Of a DNA stretch of 64,000 bases, positions 1-8,464 are shown piece after piece; the first letter of the stretch is position 1; every line of letters begins with the position of its first letter. Source of the DNA: Rhodothermales bacterium (GTDB taxonomy: Bacteria > Bacteroidota > Rhodothermia > Rhodothermales > Bin80); assembly GCA_028278205.1 (NCBI GenBank), contig JANQES010000077.1, forward strand, positions 1-64,000. The letters are read 5' to 3'. The notes beneath the pieces were generated by a model. That model saw only the letters and a list, made by a program, of their open reading frames with translations. It did no database searches and was not told the DNA's origin. Position numbers and translations under genes: made by a program.

Positions 1-2
1 TC

Positions 3-87
3 GGGCATGAGTCATCGCTGGGGGTTGGGTTGAACAGCTTGGACACTCTTCAACATACAACCTCTGGCGGATGACTCATTTATGCCC
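3..87. repeat. imperfect inverted repeat at the left edge
   Basis: GGGCATGAGTCATC at 3-16 is mirrored by GATGACTCATTTATGCCC at 70-87, with a few unpaired bases. The words (GTCAT/ATGAC) belong to the same class as the elements at 4238, 7131 and 46709. It lies downstream of the minus-strand gene ending at 122, so it could fold as a 3' hairpin. No gene is visible in 1-121. Confidence 0.4.
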
Positions 88-121
88 ACCCCTCAGTTAT
101 GGAGCTAAAGAACTTAAACAC

Positions 122-970
122 TCAAACACTCCTCATCGTGTGCCCGTCCACGCAGGCGAGCCATCGGCCCGGCGAGAGCAGGTGCGGGTCGATGTGATGC
201 ATGCCGTCTTTATTCCACCCCGCGCCGGAGGCTGTTAAGATCGGGCTCCGGGGATGTTCGTGTTCGGCGTAGGCAGTGGGCGTCAACGTCGTGATTTCGA
301 AGGCGCGCACCTGCCGGCCATAGGTGGGCACGCACTCCTGCGCATAGCGGATCAGACGGCCCACGCGCGCGATCAGCCGACCCGCCGGGCGGGCAATGCG
401 CGGGTCAGCCTCGACGAGAGGACTCTGGGGATGCTCGGTCCACGGCCCACGCAACGTCTCGGCAGAATAGAGCCGGAGCGTGTCGTGCTGCCAGGGCGTG
501 GCGCAGACAAAAAGCCACCATCGCCCCTCGAAATAAACCAGAGAAGGATCCGCCCCTTTGACGCCGTCGAACGCGCCCGCGCGCGACCACTGCATCGGGA
601 ACGAACGGGCTTTGTAGAGCGGGATGGTCCCCGTACGCAGCGCCTCCGGAATCATGTAAAAAGCCCCCTCCCATTCAAAAACATAGGGATACGACAGGTG
701 AAACGGCTCGCGCAAGACGATCTGCCGGTACGCCCAGTCGAACCCGTCGCGGCTGGTGGCCAGCCCGATCTCGCCGCGCCCGGTCTGCCGGTTCAGCACC
801 TCGAAAAACATAAACCAGCCCCCCGCGTGACGCGCGATAAACGGATCGGCCACGAACACCGCCGGCACGTCTGTCACGTCGCCGCCTGTAAGCACGGGGT
901 TGGCAACGCCCGGCGCTGGCGCGAACTGAAACGGCGTCTCGCCCACGTACATGCTGATAGACCAACGCAT
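122..970 (-). CDS. GINT1-N-like five-bladed propeller protein (glycosylation-associated)
   Basis: A 282-residue soluble protein. The runs VADPFI, GWFMFFEVL, GLATSRDGFDW, EPFHLSYPYVFEW and FYMIPEA resemble the N-terminal domain of glucosamine inositolphosphorylceramide transferase 1, a GH43/GH68-like beta-propeller fold. In bacteria such stand-alone domains lie beside glycosyltransferases in polysaccharide clusters. The HHIDPH motif near residues 257-262 is another family-like patch. There is no signal peptide, so it is probably cytoplasmic. It is the last gene of the minus-strand glycan cluster and its start codon lies four bases from the inverted repeat at 974-1134. The substrate cannot be told; it could act as a transferase accessory domain or as a formyl/sugar-processing enzyme. 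Confidence 0.6.
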   Translation of the reverse strand: MRWSISMYVGETPFQFAPAPGVANPVLTGGDVTDVPAVFVADPFIARHAGGWFMFFEVLNRQTGRGEIGLATSRDGFDWAYRQIVLREPFHLSYPYVFEWEGAFYMIPEALRTGTIPLYKARSFPMQWSRAGAFDGVKGADPSLVYFEGRWWLFVCATPWQHDTLRLYSAETLRGPWTEHPQSPLVEADPRIARPAGRLIARVGRLIRYAQECVPTYGRQVRAFEITTLTPTAYAEHEHPRSPILTASGAGWNKDGMHHIDPHLLSPGRWLACVDGHTMRSV

Positions 971-973
971 TGG

Positions 974-1134
974 GGATTTTGGATTTTAGATTTTGGATTT
1001 TGGATTGGGAAACTTCTGATCCCTGTTCAACAAACGAAAAAGCCGCGACGGTTGGAGCCGCTGTGGCTTTTTCGATTGAGATGACGGCGCCATCTCAGAC
1101 CAATCCAAAATCCAAAATCTAAAATCCAAAATCC
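974..1134. repeat. palindromic GGATTTT heptamer element (family A, copy 1)
   Basis: Two 35-bp arms (974-1008 and 1100-1134), made of repeats of GGATTTT with one GGATTTTA variant, are perfect inverted complements. They enclose about 90 bp that contain the hairpin at 1035-1074. The element fills the gap between the sulfotransferase-like gene and the GINT1-like gene. Its right arm supplies the last codons (encoding VDFGF) of the former. Confidence 0.85.
1035..1074. terminator. bidirectional hairpin terminator inside repeat A1
   Basis: CGAAAAAGCC pairs with GGCTTTTTCG, extended by G-T wobbles and a CGG/CCG top. U-rich tails are present in both directions. A hairpin with changed but paired bases occupies the same place in the copy at 8335-8382. 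Confidence 0.55.
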
Positions 1135-2186
1135 ACCAGGGGTTTGGGTAGCGCGTCGGGGATGGGGTTGTCGTGGGTGAAGGCGGCGGCCCAGGCGAGG
1201 CCTTCTTCGATTTCATCGACCAGACGTTGTGCCAGGCGTTCGTTCTGCGCCGCGTAGGCCGCTTTGTCGAAAGCCTGATACGGGTCTTTGGCCTTCCGCG
1301 TAAACACTCCGTCGACGGCAGCGCGGATGTCGTTTTCGTCAAGCGCCAGGTCGAAGAGCCGGGCGGCGGCTTCGAGCACCGGCGCCGGCTGGTCGAAAAA
1401 GACCGACGCGTCCAGTGACCGGAGGCGGAGGCGCTCGCCGGCGAGCAGGGCTTGATAAGGCCGCATCAACCCGACCCACACGAAGGCCGCCACCTGCGCA
1501 TCCGACAGCGCCTCGGCGTCGAAGTCGGGGTGGTGTCCGGCGGCGGCGAGGTCGGTGCGCGCCCGGTCGATCATGCCGCGCACGTAGCGGCGGCGTTTGG
1601 GATTTTTGAGCATCGACACGAGGAACGCCTCCAGCCGCGCATAGAGCAGCACGCCCGCCGAAGCCGGGTGGGCCGTCAGCAGTTCGCACGCCAGGTTGAT
1701 GCACGAATCCGCCGGCTTGACCAGCGGGATCTCATCGGTGTGGTAGGAGCGCCCCAGCAAGGCCAGCGCCAGGTCGAGAAAAGGCGTCGGCAGCGCGGCG
1801 GCATTGGGCCGGGGATCCCGCCGCCGGAGGAAGCAGAGTTGATGCAACACCAGCGGCTCTTTGTACGCCAGGCACGCTCCCGGACGGTCGAGGCAGCGGC
1901 TCAAGAGCGTAGAGCCGCAAAAGGCCGTGTGAAAGATATAGTTGATCCGCCTCGGCGTCGGACGCGCTTCGCGAAATCGATCCAAAAGATCCGCCAGCGG
2001 CACCCCGTATACGTTGCCATCGACGGTAATCGTTCGTTTGTCGAGGAAGGAAGAACGGACGTAACCGTCCCGGCTCATCCGCAAAAAGAGCGCTTCCCGC
2101 CCGGCAAAATCGATCTCGCGCAGATACATCGTCGGCGTCTCGAACAAGGCGTCGAGCGAGGCAGCGGGCGTCTGTTGCCCGGTCAT
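1119..2186 (-). CDS. sulfotransferase-like P-loop protein
   Basis: About 355 residues from the ATG at 2186 (MTGQQTPAAS). An upstream ATG at 2231 would add 15 residues encoded next to a GA-rich repeat and is less likely. The run YIFHTAFCGSTLLSRCLD near residues 80-97 looks like the 5'-phosphosulfate-binding loop of sulfotransferases, followed by YKEPLVLHQL. Beyond this the sequence is poorly recognisable. If correct, it would transfer sulfate from PAPS to a sugar or lipid, which fits the surrounding glycosyltransferases. The last residues VDFGF are encoded by the right arm of repeat A1, so the native stop may have been replaced. It could also be a plain P-loop kinase-like protein. Confidence 0.5.
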   Translation of the reverse strand: MTGQQTPAASLDALFETPTMYLREIDFAGREALFLRMSRDGYVRSSFLDKRTITVDGNVYGVPLADLLDRFREARPTPRRINYIFHTAFCGSTLLSRCLDRPGACLAYKEPLVLHQLCFLRRRDPRPNAAALPTPFLDLALALLGRSYHTDEIPLVKPADSCINLACELLTAHPASAGVLLYARLEAFLVSMLKNPKRRRYVRGMIDRARTDLAAAGHHPDFDAEALSDAQVAAFVWVGLMRPYQALLAGERLRLRSLDASVFFDQPAPVLEAAARLFDLALDENDIRAAVDGVFTRKAKDPYQAFDKAAYAAQNERLAQRLVDEIEEGLAWAAAFTHDNPIPDALPKPLVDFGF

Positions 2187-2238
2187 GGCGTTTTTTTTCA
2201 AGGTAGACAGTTTTCCACCTGTGTTTAGCATCGGATTT

Positions 2239-2311
2239 GGGAGAGGGGGAAAGGGCGAGAGGGGGAGAGGGAGTTTTTCTCCCTTTCACCCTGTCCCCCT
2301 TTCTCCCTCTC
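2239..2311. repeat. palindromic GGGAGAG-type element (family D, copy 1)
   Basis: A purine arm of GGGAGAG/GGGGAAA/GGGCGAG words at 2239-2273 faces a pyrimidine arm of CCCTTTC/CCCCCTTTCTCCCTCTC at 2280-2311. It fills the gap between the genes starting at 2186 and ending at 2344. Related copies lie at 33708 and 41518. Confidence 0.75.
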
Positions 2312-2343
2312 GATCTTCACCGGAACGAGGCAAAACGTGCGTG

Positions 2344-3318
2344 TCAAGAACCCGTCTGAGCGAGCAACCGCGCCGGTTCCGTAATCCGGCAGCACAGGTC
2401 GTTTTCGATAAGAGATTCCACGACGGCCTCGTCGGCCAGGACGAAGCGGTTCGCGTAGAAGGCCCGCGCCGCCTGCAGATCTCCCTGCCCGCCCACCGCG
2501 AGCGCATCGCGCAAGAAGGGGCCGAGGCTGTTGGTAGCATCCTGCCCCCAAAACGTATAAGGCCGGGCGCCGAGGTGGACAAATTTATCCCAGAAATGAT
2601 CAAATCCGCAGGATGGATAGTGAAGAATGAGCGGGTCGGTGCGGGCCGTGGCGGTGAGGCTGCCGGCAGGCGGCTTGAACTTGTGCGTACCGAACGGAAG
2701 CAACCCCGGCTGCACCCGCGCCGCCGACTTCACGCCCGCGTAGAAATGAAAGAACCCGTCGCCAAGCTGCGGCGTCGCGGCGAGCAGCGCTTTTTGCCGG
2801 TCGTTGAAGGCTGGCTCGGCCCGCGCTGTCGCGCCCTTTTTAAAAAGCGTCACCTCTTTGAAAAAATCGACGACATCCATCTGTTCAGGCACGGCTTCAT
2901 GGTTCGGATACATCGCACAGGCGACATTGCGGGCCGTCAGTTCGGCAAAATGATCCTGGACGGATTGGCGGGCCGAATAAAAAAGTTCGTCTTGATCGAT
3001 GTGCATCAACCAATCGAGCCCCTGCCCGGCAGCCAGGCCGATGGCCACTTCGAGGTTGAGGGTCTGCCGCCCCATGATCTCATCCGTAAACCTGGCGGCA
3101 AATAAGGTAGACGCCTGCCACTGCCGCCGCAGATCGTCGTCGGTGGGGATGATGGTGACCCCGTCGTAGCGCCGCGCGCGGTCGATGGCGGGGTCGTCCG
3201 GCTCGTCGAAAAAGAGGAAAAAATGCTCGAACCCGATGGCGCGATGATAGATGATGAATGAATCGATCACCTTCTCCGCCCCCCGCATGGTCGAAGCAAT
3301 ACCGATGCGTATGCTCAT
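2344..3318 (-). CDS. glycosyltransferase, GT92 / GT2_4-like
   Basis: 324 residues. It starts MSIRIGIASTMRGAEKVI and continues FIIYHRAIGFEHFFLFFDEP, the usual beginning of the family-92/Glyco_tranf_2_4 group, where a nucleotide-sugar GT-A fold opens with a beta strand and a conserved YHxxxG segment. LDWLMHIDQDELFY near residues 120-133 holds the DxD-like metal site (DQDE). A later IYPNHE-like stretch (AMYPNHEAVPEQ) and HYPSCGFDHFWDKF also fit. There is no membrane segment, so it is cytoplasmic. The start codon lies within the ATTTGCC repeat at 3316-3377. The acceptor is unknown. Confidence 0.7.
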   Translation of the reverse strand: MSIRIGIASTMRGAEKVIDSFIIYHRAIGFEHFFLFFDEPDDPAIDRARRYDGVTIIPTDDDLRRQWQASTLFAARFTDEIMGRQTLNLEVAIGLAAGQGLDWLMHIDQDELFYSARQSVQDHFAELTARNVACAMYPNHEAVPEQMDVVDFFKEVTLFKKGATARAEPAFNDRQKALLAATPQLGDGFFHFYAGVKSAARVQPGLLPFGTHKFKPPAGSLTATARTDPLILHYPSCGFDHFWDKFVHLGARPYTFWGQDATNSLGPFLRDALAVGGQGDLQAARAFYANRFVLADEAVVESLIENDLCCRITEPARLLAQTGS

Positions 3319-3377
3319 TTGCCTATTTGCCTATTTGCCCATTTGCCTTTTGCCCCTTTGCCTATTTGCCCCCTTGC
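3316..3377. repeat. ATTTGCC heptamer tract (family B, copy 1)
   Basis: Seven to eight degenerate units of ATTTGCC/TTTGCCC in one orientation. It overlaps the start codon of the gene at 3318 and the stop of the gene ending at 3362. The same word, arranged as an inverted pair, recurs at 31854-32026. Confidence 0.75.
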
Positions 3378-4234
3378 TCCTCAACAAACGCGTTGAGCAC
3401 GTGGATGAGCGCCTGGCCGCTGCGGGGCACATCGGCAGGCGGATCGGGGACGCGGGTCCAGGGCTGGTAGGATCGTTTGCCCCACGTCCAGGCGCCGTCG
3501 CGGTCGCGCAGGTCGAAGCAGTAATGGACGAGGGGCAGGTCGTCGCGTTCTTCGGTGGCGAAGCAGGCCAAGTCGCGTTCTTCGTGTTCGAGGCCGAGGT
3601 CGGCGGCGGCCAGGCAATACGCCCACATCTCCGCGATCCAGCCGACGCGGTCGCGGAGGTCGGGGTCGTTTCGGATCATCTCTGTTTTAGCCAGCCACAG
3701 CGGCGCCAGCGCGGCAAGGTCGTCGCGGTGAATGAGCGTCGGGATCCCCACGCCCTGCACCTGCTCGGGCCGGCGGCAATGCTTGTTGAGGAGGGCATCG
3801 ACGAGCGCCCAGTCGTTCTCTAAGACCGGCTCCCGGCCTGCCGGCGGTTGGGCAGCGGCGGGCCGCTGGCGGAGGTTCATGTAAAACACCGGCTGGGCCA
3901 CAGGCCGCCCCCGCTCGGGCCGGCTGTCGAGCGTATGGAGGAAGATACAATCCGGATCGACGAGAAGGATCGTCTCTTCGTCGGGCGGCGCCTGCCTGAG
4001 CCACGCCATGAGCGCCGCCGGTTTGTTGTACGCTGCATACCGATCGCCGGTGACGGGATGCGGAAAGTAGTTGCGCGTGAAGAAATCGGCGTCGATGACC
4101 GGATCTCGATTGCGCAGACCGCTGACGAGGCAGGTGAGCGGCCCCGGCTGCCCCGCGCGCCGGTGCGAATACGCCAGCAAGCGCGCCTGCCATCGCTGAT
4201 ACAGGTTGTTGCCTATGGAGAAGACGGTGTGCAT
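3362..4234 (-). CDS. HPAT/SERGT-like glycosyltransferase
   Basis: 290 residues. The order FSIGNNLYQRWQARLLAYSH, LTCLVSG, YAAYNKPAALMAWL and ILLVDPDCIFL recalls the plant hydroxyproline O-arabinosyltransferase / peptidyl-serine galactosyltransferase family (N..YQ.WQ...., NRP.A...WL, .L..EPDHI). VDPDCIF would be the DxD-type metal motif near residue 93. HYCFDLRDRDGAWTWGKRSY near the C terminus matches the HYC...W.W.K pattern seen there. The gene carries no N-terminal membrane anchor, unlike the plant enzymes. It is co-directional with other transferases. Bacterial members are little studied, so donor and acceptor are unknown; modification of a glycopeptide or polysaccharide is an inference. Confidence 0.6.
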   Translation of the reverse strand: MHTVFSIGNNLYQRWQARLLAYSHRRAGQPGPLTCLVSGLRNRDPVIDADFFTRNYFPHPVTGDRYAAYNKPAALMAWLRQAPPDEETILLVDPDCIFLHTLDSRPERGRPVAQPVFYMNLRQRPAAAQPPAGREPVLENDWALVDALLNKHCRRPEQVQGVGIPTLIHRDDLAALAPLWLAKTEMIRNDPDLRDRVGWIAEMWAYCLAAADLGLEHEERDLACFATEERDDLPLVHYCFDLRDRDGAWTWGKRSYQPWTRVPDPPADVPRSGQALIHVLNAFVEEQGGK

Positions 4235-4237
4235 GAG

Positions 4238-4410
4238 GGCTCGCTTCGCTCACGTCATTTGCTTCGCGTCATTTGCTCGGCTTCGCCTCGCGTCATTCGT
4301 GGTCATTCGTGGTCATTCATTGTCGCGTTCAACCAATGACAATAAATGACGCGAGCGCCAGCGAGCAAAATGACCATCAATGACAGCGAGCGCCAGCGAG
4401 CGTAGTGACC
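4238..4410. repeat. palindromic GTCATT/AATGAC element (family C, copy 1)
   Basis: The left half carries several GTCATTTGC and GGTCATTCGT words. The right half, 4335-4410, carries the complements AATGACAATAAATGACGCG and ATGACCATCAATGACAGCG. Both arms also hold GCGAGCG-type words. It fills the whole gap upstream of the gene starting at 4234 and downstream of the gene ending at 4467. Confidence 0.75.
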
Positions 4411-4466
4411 GACACCAACCTCTTTATACCATGAAACGGTGAGAAACCCCGCCTCCCTCCTTCCCA

Positions 4467-7085
4467 TCAGCGAACCTTCGCCTTCCAAACCCCGCGTCCG
4501 TAGGTGCCGGCACGCAGCGTGCCGTCGCCCAGGTGAAGGTGGAGGTCGTTGACGACGACGTAGGGCAGGCCGCGCACGCGCTTCCAGCCTAATGCGTCGG
4601 CGCGGGTGACGTAGACGCCGATGTCGGTGCCGGCAAAGATCTGTTTGGCGCCCCAGACATCCGGCGTGACGGTCAGGGCGTTGACGGGGATCTGCGGCAG
4701 GTCGGCCGTCAGATCGATCCACGTGGCGCCCCGGTCGGGCGAGACCCAGACTTGCTCGCCGTAGCCGGCCCGCGCGGCATAGAGCACACCCTCATGGTCC
4801 GGATCGGCAACGAGGTCGCTCACCTCATTGCTCGGCCAGGCCGCACGCGAGGCATAGGTCAGGCTGTCCCAATGCGCGCCGCCGTCCGCCGAGCGCCACA
4901 GCGAGGGCGACCGCCCATCGACGGTGTCGGCAAAGGCATAGACGAGCGCCGGGTTTTGCTGATCGACCGCCATCACGCGGATGTTTTTGATGGCGCGCAG
5001 CGACCGCCATAAATCGCCGCCGTTGGTCGTCTTATAGACCGAATCGTTGCCGGCGGTATAGAGCGTGCGGGCGTCTTCGGGGTCGATGACGATGGCCGGA
5101 ATCCAGGGGCCGGGATACCATTTGAAGCTGCCCCTGGTGTTGCCCGTGCTGCCGGCGATGCCTCGCTGGATGCGCCGTTTGGTCTGCATCGTCGGGAGCA
5201 CGCCCTCGGCATCGGTGTCCGGCGGCACGTCGAACTTCCAGTACATGCCCAGCACTGCGACCCCGTAGAGAGTATCAGGATTCGAATGATCGAAGAGTGT
5301 GGCGGCGCCGTCGCCGCCGTTCCATTTGCGCCATTCGAGTTGTTCTACGGCGAGGCCTTCGTGGCGGCCCGGCTTGATGACCATCAACCCCTGGTCCTGT
5401 GTGCCGACGGCCACCCGGTTGGTATCCTGGACGGCGCCGGCCATGCCGTAGACCTGCAACGTCATCAACCCCTCATTCTTCGGCGCCCAGCGATGACCGT
5501 CATTCTTCGTGACAAACACACCGCCGTCATTAAAGGCATACATCACCGATTCGGGCCGGGCCGGATGGAACCCGAAGTCGTGCTGATCCACGTGAATCAT
5601 CGCCCCGATTTCCATCAAATCATAGGAATACTCATCAAAGTGACCCAGCGAGTCGAGATGGTCCTGCACGGCGTCATCGCCCTCTTCTGTAGACTTGGAT
5701 TGCTCGTGGGTTTCGTAAAGCCACTGGGCATACTGCCGATCGAGGGTGAAGGTGTAGAGCGGATCGATCTCGGCCAGATGCCCGGTCTGGTCCCAGGAGA
5801 AGCCGCCGTCGCGCGTCTCGTAGAGGTTGACCCCGCCGATGAACACCCGGTTGGTATCGACGGGCGAGACGGTGGCCGTCCAGAATTTTTTGACGTCTTC
5901 GGTGGGCACGTTGCGCCATCGATTGCCGCCGTCGCTGGTTTTGTAGAGGCGGTAGAGGTTGGTGCCGTCGTGCCGCTCTCGGATGGAGACATAAAGCACC
6001 TGCGGAAAGCCCTGGCTGATGGTCAGTTCCATGCAGGGCGTGCAGTCTGTTCGGATGAAGCCGGTCGCCGGCAGGCCCTCGGTTAGCTGCTGCCAGCTTC
6101 CGGGCGCCCCGCCTTGCTCCGACCGATAAATGCCGGCGGTATCAAAGCTGGTATCGGGCAGCACGCCGGCGTAGAGCACGTCGGGCTGCTGCTCGTTGAT
6201 CACGAGCGTCTCGACCTTGCCCGCCAACACCCGCTCCCACGCAACCCCGGCGTCGGTGGATTTCCAGACGCCGTTGCTGGCCCCCAGATACACCTGTTCG
6301 GGATGCTGCGGATCCCAGGCCAGCGCGTTGCAATTCATCGGCTCCGACGCAAAAGACAGCCGGGTGACCGTCCAGTCCTGCCCGCCGTTCGTAGACCGAA
6401 AGACGCCGAAGCCGTAGCGGCCCATCCCGCTGCCATGGGCCTGCGGATAGACCTCGCCGAAATCGGCGACGGTGCCGATGAGCACGATGTCAGGATTGTG
6501 GGGATGCACGGCAATGGCCGAGACGCCCATGGCGGGCATATCGTCGGTCATGGGCTGCCAGGTGGCGCCGCCGTCCGTGGTTTTAAAAAGGCCGCCGCTG
6601 GCCGAGCCGGCCCAGATCGTCAGCGAATCGACGGGGTCGAAGGCGTGCGAGAGAATCCGCCCGCTGGTGTTGAGCCCGATGTTTTTCCACGTCAGGGCCA
6701 CGGTGCCGGTGGTGTCTTCGCGGATGAGAAAGGTGTCGTCGGGGAGATCGATGAAATCAAACCCCAGCCACCGCGAACTGACACGCCGCGCGCCTTCCCA
6801 CTCGGCGACATCGCCCTTCAGATCGGGTTCGATGTGCGGGTCGCGTTCTCGCCGGTCTACTTGATGAAGAAAGCGCAATACTTGCAAACTATCGAAATTG
6901 CGTTGCTCACGATCTCGCTGTATGAATCGCGTCCGGATCGAATCGGGGAGGTCGATGGTGAAGAGCGGAGGGAGAGGCGACGGTTCCGGCGGGCTGGTAG
7001 GCGCCGGCCCCGGCGCACAGGCCGGCGCTATCAGTAGTAGGATGATCAGCAGACATCTCATGACATATATTGCGGTTGGATTCAT
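4467..7085 (-). CDS. BNR / VPS10-type beta-propeller lipoprotein
   Basis: 872 residues. The N terminus has a hydrophobic segment (MRCLLIILLLIAPAC) followed by a Pro-rich linker, suggesting a lipoprotein or secreted protein. The ATG at 7061 would give a shorter, more typical signal peptide. Many Asp-box/BNR motifs follow: TTDGGATW, STNGGQDW, STDAGVAW, TSDGGNRW, TRDGGFSW, SADGGAHW and SPDRGATW, the pattern of sortilin/sialidase-like seven- to ten-bladed propellers. It ends GTYGRGVWKAKVR, the typical last blade of these proteins in Bacteroidota. No catalytic sialidase Arg triad or Tyr is evident, so a binding or assembly role outside the cytoplasm is more likely than an enzyme. Its place among glycosyltransferases may be coincidental. 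Confidence 0.8.
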   Translation of the reverse strand: MNPTAIYVMRCLLIILLLIAPACAPGPAPTSPPEPSPLPPLFTIDLPDSIRTRFIQRDREQRNFDSLQVLRFLHQVDRRERDPHIEPDLKGDVAEWEGARRVSSRWLGFDFIDLPDDTFLIREDTTGTVALTWKNIGLNTSGRILSHAFDPVDSLTIWAGSASGGLFKTTDGGATWQPMTDDMPAMGVSAIAVHPHNPDIVLIGTVADFGEVYPQAHGSGMGRYGFGVFRSTNGGQDWTVTRLSFASEPMNCNALAWDPQHPEQVYLGASNGVWKSTDAGVAWERVLAGKVETLVINEQQPDVLYAGVLPDTSFDTAGIYRSEQGGAPGSWQQLTEGLPATGFIRTDCTPCMELTISQGFPQVLYVSIRERHDGTNLYRLYKTSDGGNRWRNVPTEDVKKFWTATVSPVDTNRVFIGGVNLYETRDGGFSWDQTGHLAEIDPLYTFTLDRQYAQWLYETHEQSKSTEEGDDAVQDHLDSLGHFDEYSYDLMEIGAMIHVDQHDFGFHPARPESVMYAFNDGGVFVTKNDGHRWAPKNEGLMTLQVYGMAGAVQDTNRVAVGTQDQGLMVIKPGRHEGLAVEQLEWRKWNGGDGAATLFDHSNPDTLYGVAVLGMYWKFDVPPDTDAEGVLPTMQTKRRIQRGIAGSTGNTRGSFKWYPGPWIPAIVIDPEDARTLYTAGNDSVYKTTNGGDLWRSLRAIKNIRVMAVDQQNPALVYAFADTVDGRSPSLWRSADGGAHWDSLTYASRAAWPSNEVSDLVADPDHEGVLYAARAGYGEQVWVSPDRGATWIDLTADLPQIPVNALTVTPDVWGAKQIFAGTDIGVYVTRADALGWKRVRGLPYVVVNDLHLHLGDGTLRAGTYGRGVWKAKVR

Positions 7086-7130
7086 GTTGGATTTGATAGG
7101 TAAGATAAGTCATTGGCTCACTGTGTTCGC

Positions 7131-7207
7131 GTCATGGGTCATGAGTCACGGATCATGCACGTTTTTCTAAAAACTCATGACCCATGACCAGTGACCCATG
7201 ACCCACA
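7131..7207. repeat. palindromic GGGTCAT/ATGACCC element (family C, copy 2)
   Basis: The left arm GGGTCATGAGTCACGGATCA (7136-7155) faces the right arm at 7177-7207, built from ATGACCC and AGTGACC units with period 7. CTCATGACCCATGACC is the direct complement of the start of the left arm. The loop is T-rich (GTTTTTCTAAAAAC). It lies between the genes starting at 7085 and starting at 8287. Confidence 0.75.
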
Positions 7208-7264
7208 CCATCAGCCACGCAACGCGCCGGTCTTAAAAAATACTACAAACCTGATCCTGCCTGC

Positions 7265-8287
7265 TTATTTCCCTGCCAGCCGCCGGTAGAGCGCCATGTA
7301 CTCTTCGGCCATGCGCCGGGCGGTGAAGCGGTCTTCGAAGACCTGCCGGCAGACCGTGCGACGCAACCCGCCGAGGCGTCTGACGGCCTCGACCGCCGCC
7401 GCCACGTCCTCGACGACGAAGCCCGTCACGCCGTCTTGCACCACCTCCGGCACCGCCCCGCGTCGAAACCCGATTACCGGCGTGCCGCAAGCCATCGCCT
7501 CGATCATTGCCAGCCCGAACGACTCGCGCACCCGCGTCGGGAACAGCAGCGCACGCGCGCCGCCGAGCAACGCCTGCTTGCCCCGGTCGTCGATCTCACC
7601 CACGTACTCCACGTCCGAATCCGTCAGGCGCGGCGCGACCACCTCGTCGAAATAGGAACCGTCCACGTCGAGCATGGCCCCCGCCATCTTGAGCGGCATC
7701 CCGGCCCGCCGGGCAATCTCGATAGCCTCTTCGACCCCTTTCGCAGGCGCCAGCCGCCCCAGATACGCCAGATAGTCGCCCGGTTCATCGCACAGCGCGT
7801 ACCGATCTTTCGGCAGGCCGTGATAGACCGTGCCCAGCCAGTTGAGCATAGGCGCCGGCCCGCGCTGCGCCTCCGAAACCGACACCATGGGCGCCTCGCG
7901 ATACTCTTCGTACAACGGCTTCAATTCCGGATAATTCAGCAGCCAGTGCAGCGTCGTCAGGTGCGGCACCGGCGCGCGGCGTGCCACCGGCAAGTGTGTA
8001 AATCCGAGGTGAAAATGCAGCACGTCGAAGGCCTCGGCCTGCTCAAAGACGCGTTCCAGTTGAAGCACCTCGTAGGCCCAGCGGTTGGCGGGCTTGACAG
8101 GCCAGGGCGCCCCCGCATGCGGCGCAACGAGCCGCGCCGCCGTCACCGCGTCGGGGCCGGCAAAGAGCGTCACGTCGTGGCCTTGCCGCACCAGTTCCTC
8201 GGTCAGGTACGACACCACGCGCTCGGTGCCCCCGTAACCCTGGGGCGGAACACGCAACGCCAGCGGAGCAACCTGGGCGATTTTCAT
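7265..8287 (-). CDS. glycosyltransferase family 4 (GT-B)
   Basis: 340 residues, the usual GT4 length. The N-terminal domain starts MKIAQVAPLALRVPPQGYGG followed by TERVVSYLTEELVRQGHDVTL, with the glycine-rich acceptor-side loop. The C-terminal domain has YLGRLAPAKGVEEAIEIA and the signature ESFGLAMIEAMACGTPVIGF near residues 258-277 with GAVPEVVQDGVTGFVV, which bind the nucleotide sugar (EX7E motif). It is a retaining cytoplasmic transferase. The repeat A2 begins at its start codon, so its promoter or ribosome site must lie within the repeat. Acceptor unknown; a role in the glycan made by the cluster is inferred. Confidence 0.9.
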   Translation of the reverse strand: MKIAQVAPLALRVPPQGYGGTERVVSYLTEELVRQGHDVTLFAGPDAVTAARLVAPHAGAPWPVKPANRWAYEVLQLERVFEQAEAFDVLHFHLGFTHLPVARRAPVPHLTTLHWLLNYPELKPLYEEYREAPMVSVSEAQRGPAPMLNWLGTVYHGLPKDRYALCDEPGDYLAYLGRLAPAKGVEEAIEIARRAGMPLKMAGAMLDVDGSYFDEVVAPRLTDSDVEYVGEIDDRGKQALLGGARALLFPTRVRESFGLAMIEAMACGTPVIGFRRGAVPEVVQDGVTGFVVEDVAAAVEAVRRLGGLRRTVCRQVFEDRFTARRMAEEYMALYRRLAGK

Positions 8288-8464
8288 TTTGGATTTTGGA
8301 TTTTGGATTGGGAAAGTTTTCGGTCCCCATTCAACAAACGAAGAAGCCGCGCCCGTTCCAACCGGCGCGGCTTCTTCGTTTGCTATGAACGGATCGGGAG
8401 CCGCCCAATTACTTCGTCAGTCGCTTCGTTCGTGTCAAAATCCAAAATCTAAAATCCAAAATCG
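8286..8464. repeat. palindromic GGATTTT heptamer element (family A, copy 2)
   Basis: The arms are 8286-8312 (ATTTTGG repeats) and 8437-8464 (CCAAAAT repeats, including a CTAAAAT variant as in copy 1). They enclose a hairpin region homologous to that of copy 1; both share ATTCAACAAACGA before the stem. The right arm lies inside the 3' end of the neighbouring coding region ending at 8409. Confidence 0.85.
8335..8382. terminator. strong 19-bp hairpin inside repeat A2
   Basis: CAAACGAAGAAGCCGCGCC (8335-8353) pairs perfectly with 8364-8382 across a 10-base loop. It is positioned between two co-directional minus-strand genes. The stem differs from copy 1 (1035-1074) at several positions yet remains paired, which suggests the fold is what is kept. 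Confidence 0.55.

Noticed and set aside
5270..5300. tRNA-like GATTCGAATGATCG string
   Set aside because: It is inside the propeller lipoprotein gene and no acceptor or anticodon stem can be folded around it. No tRNA was found elsewhere in the window by eye.
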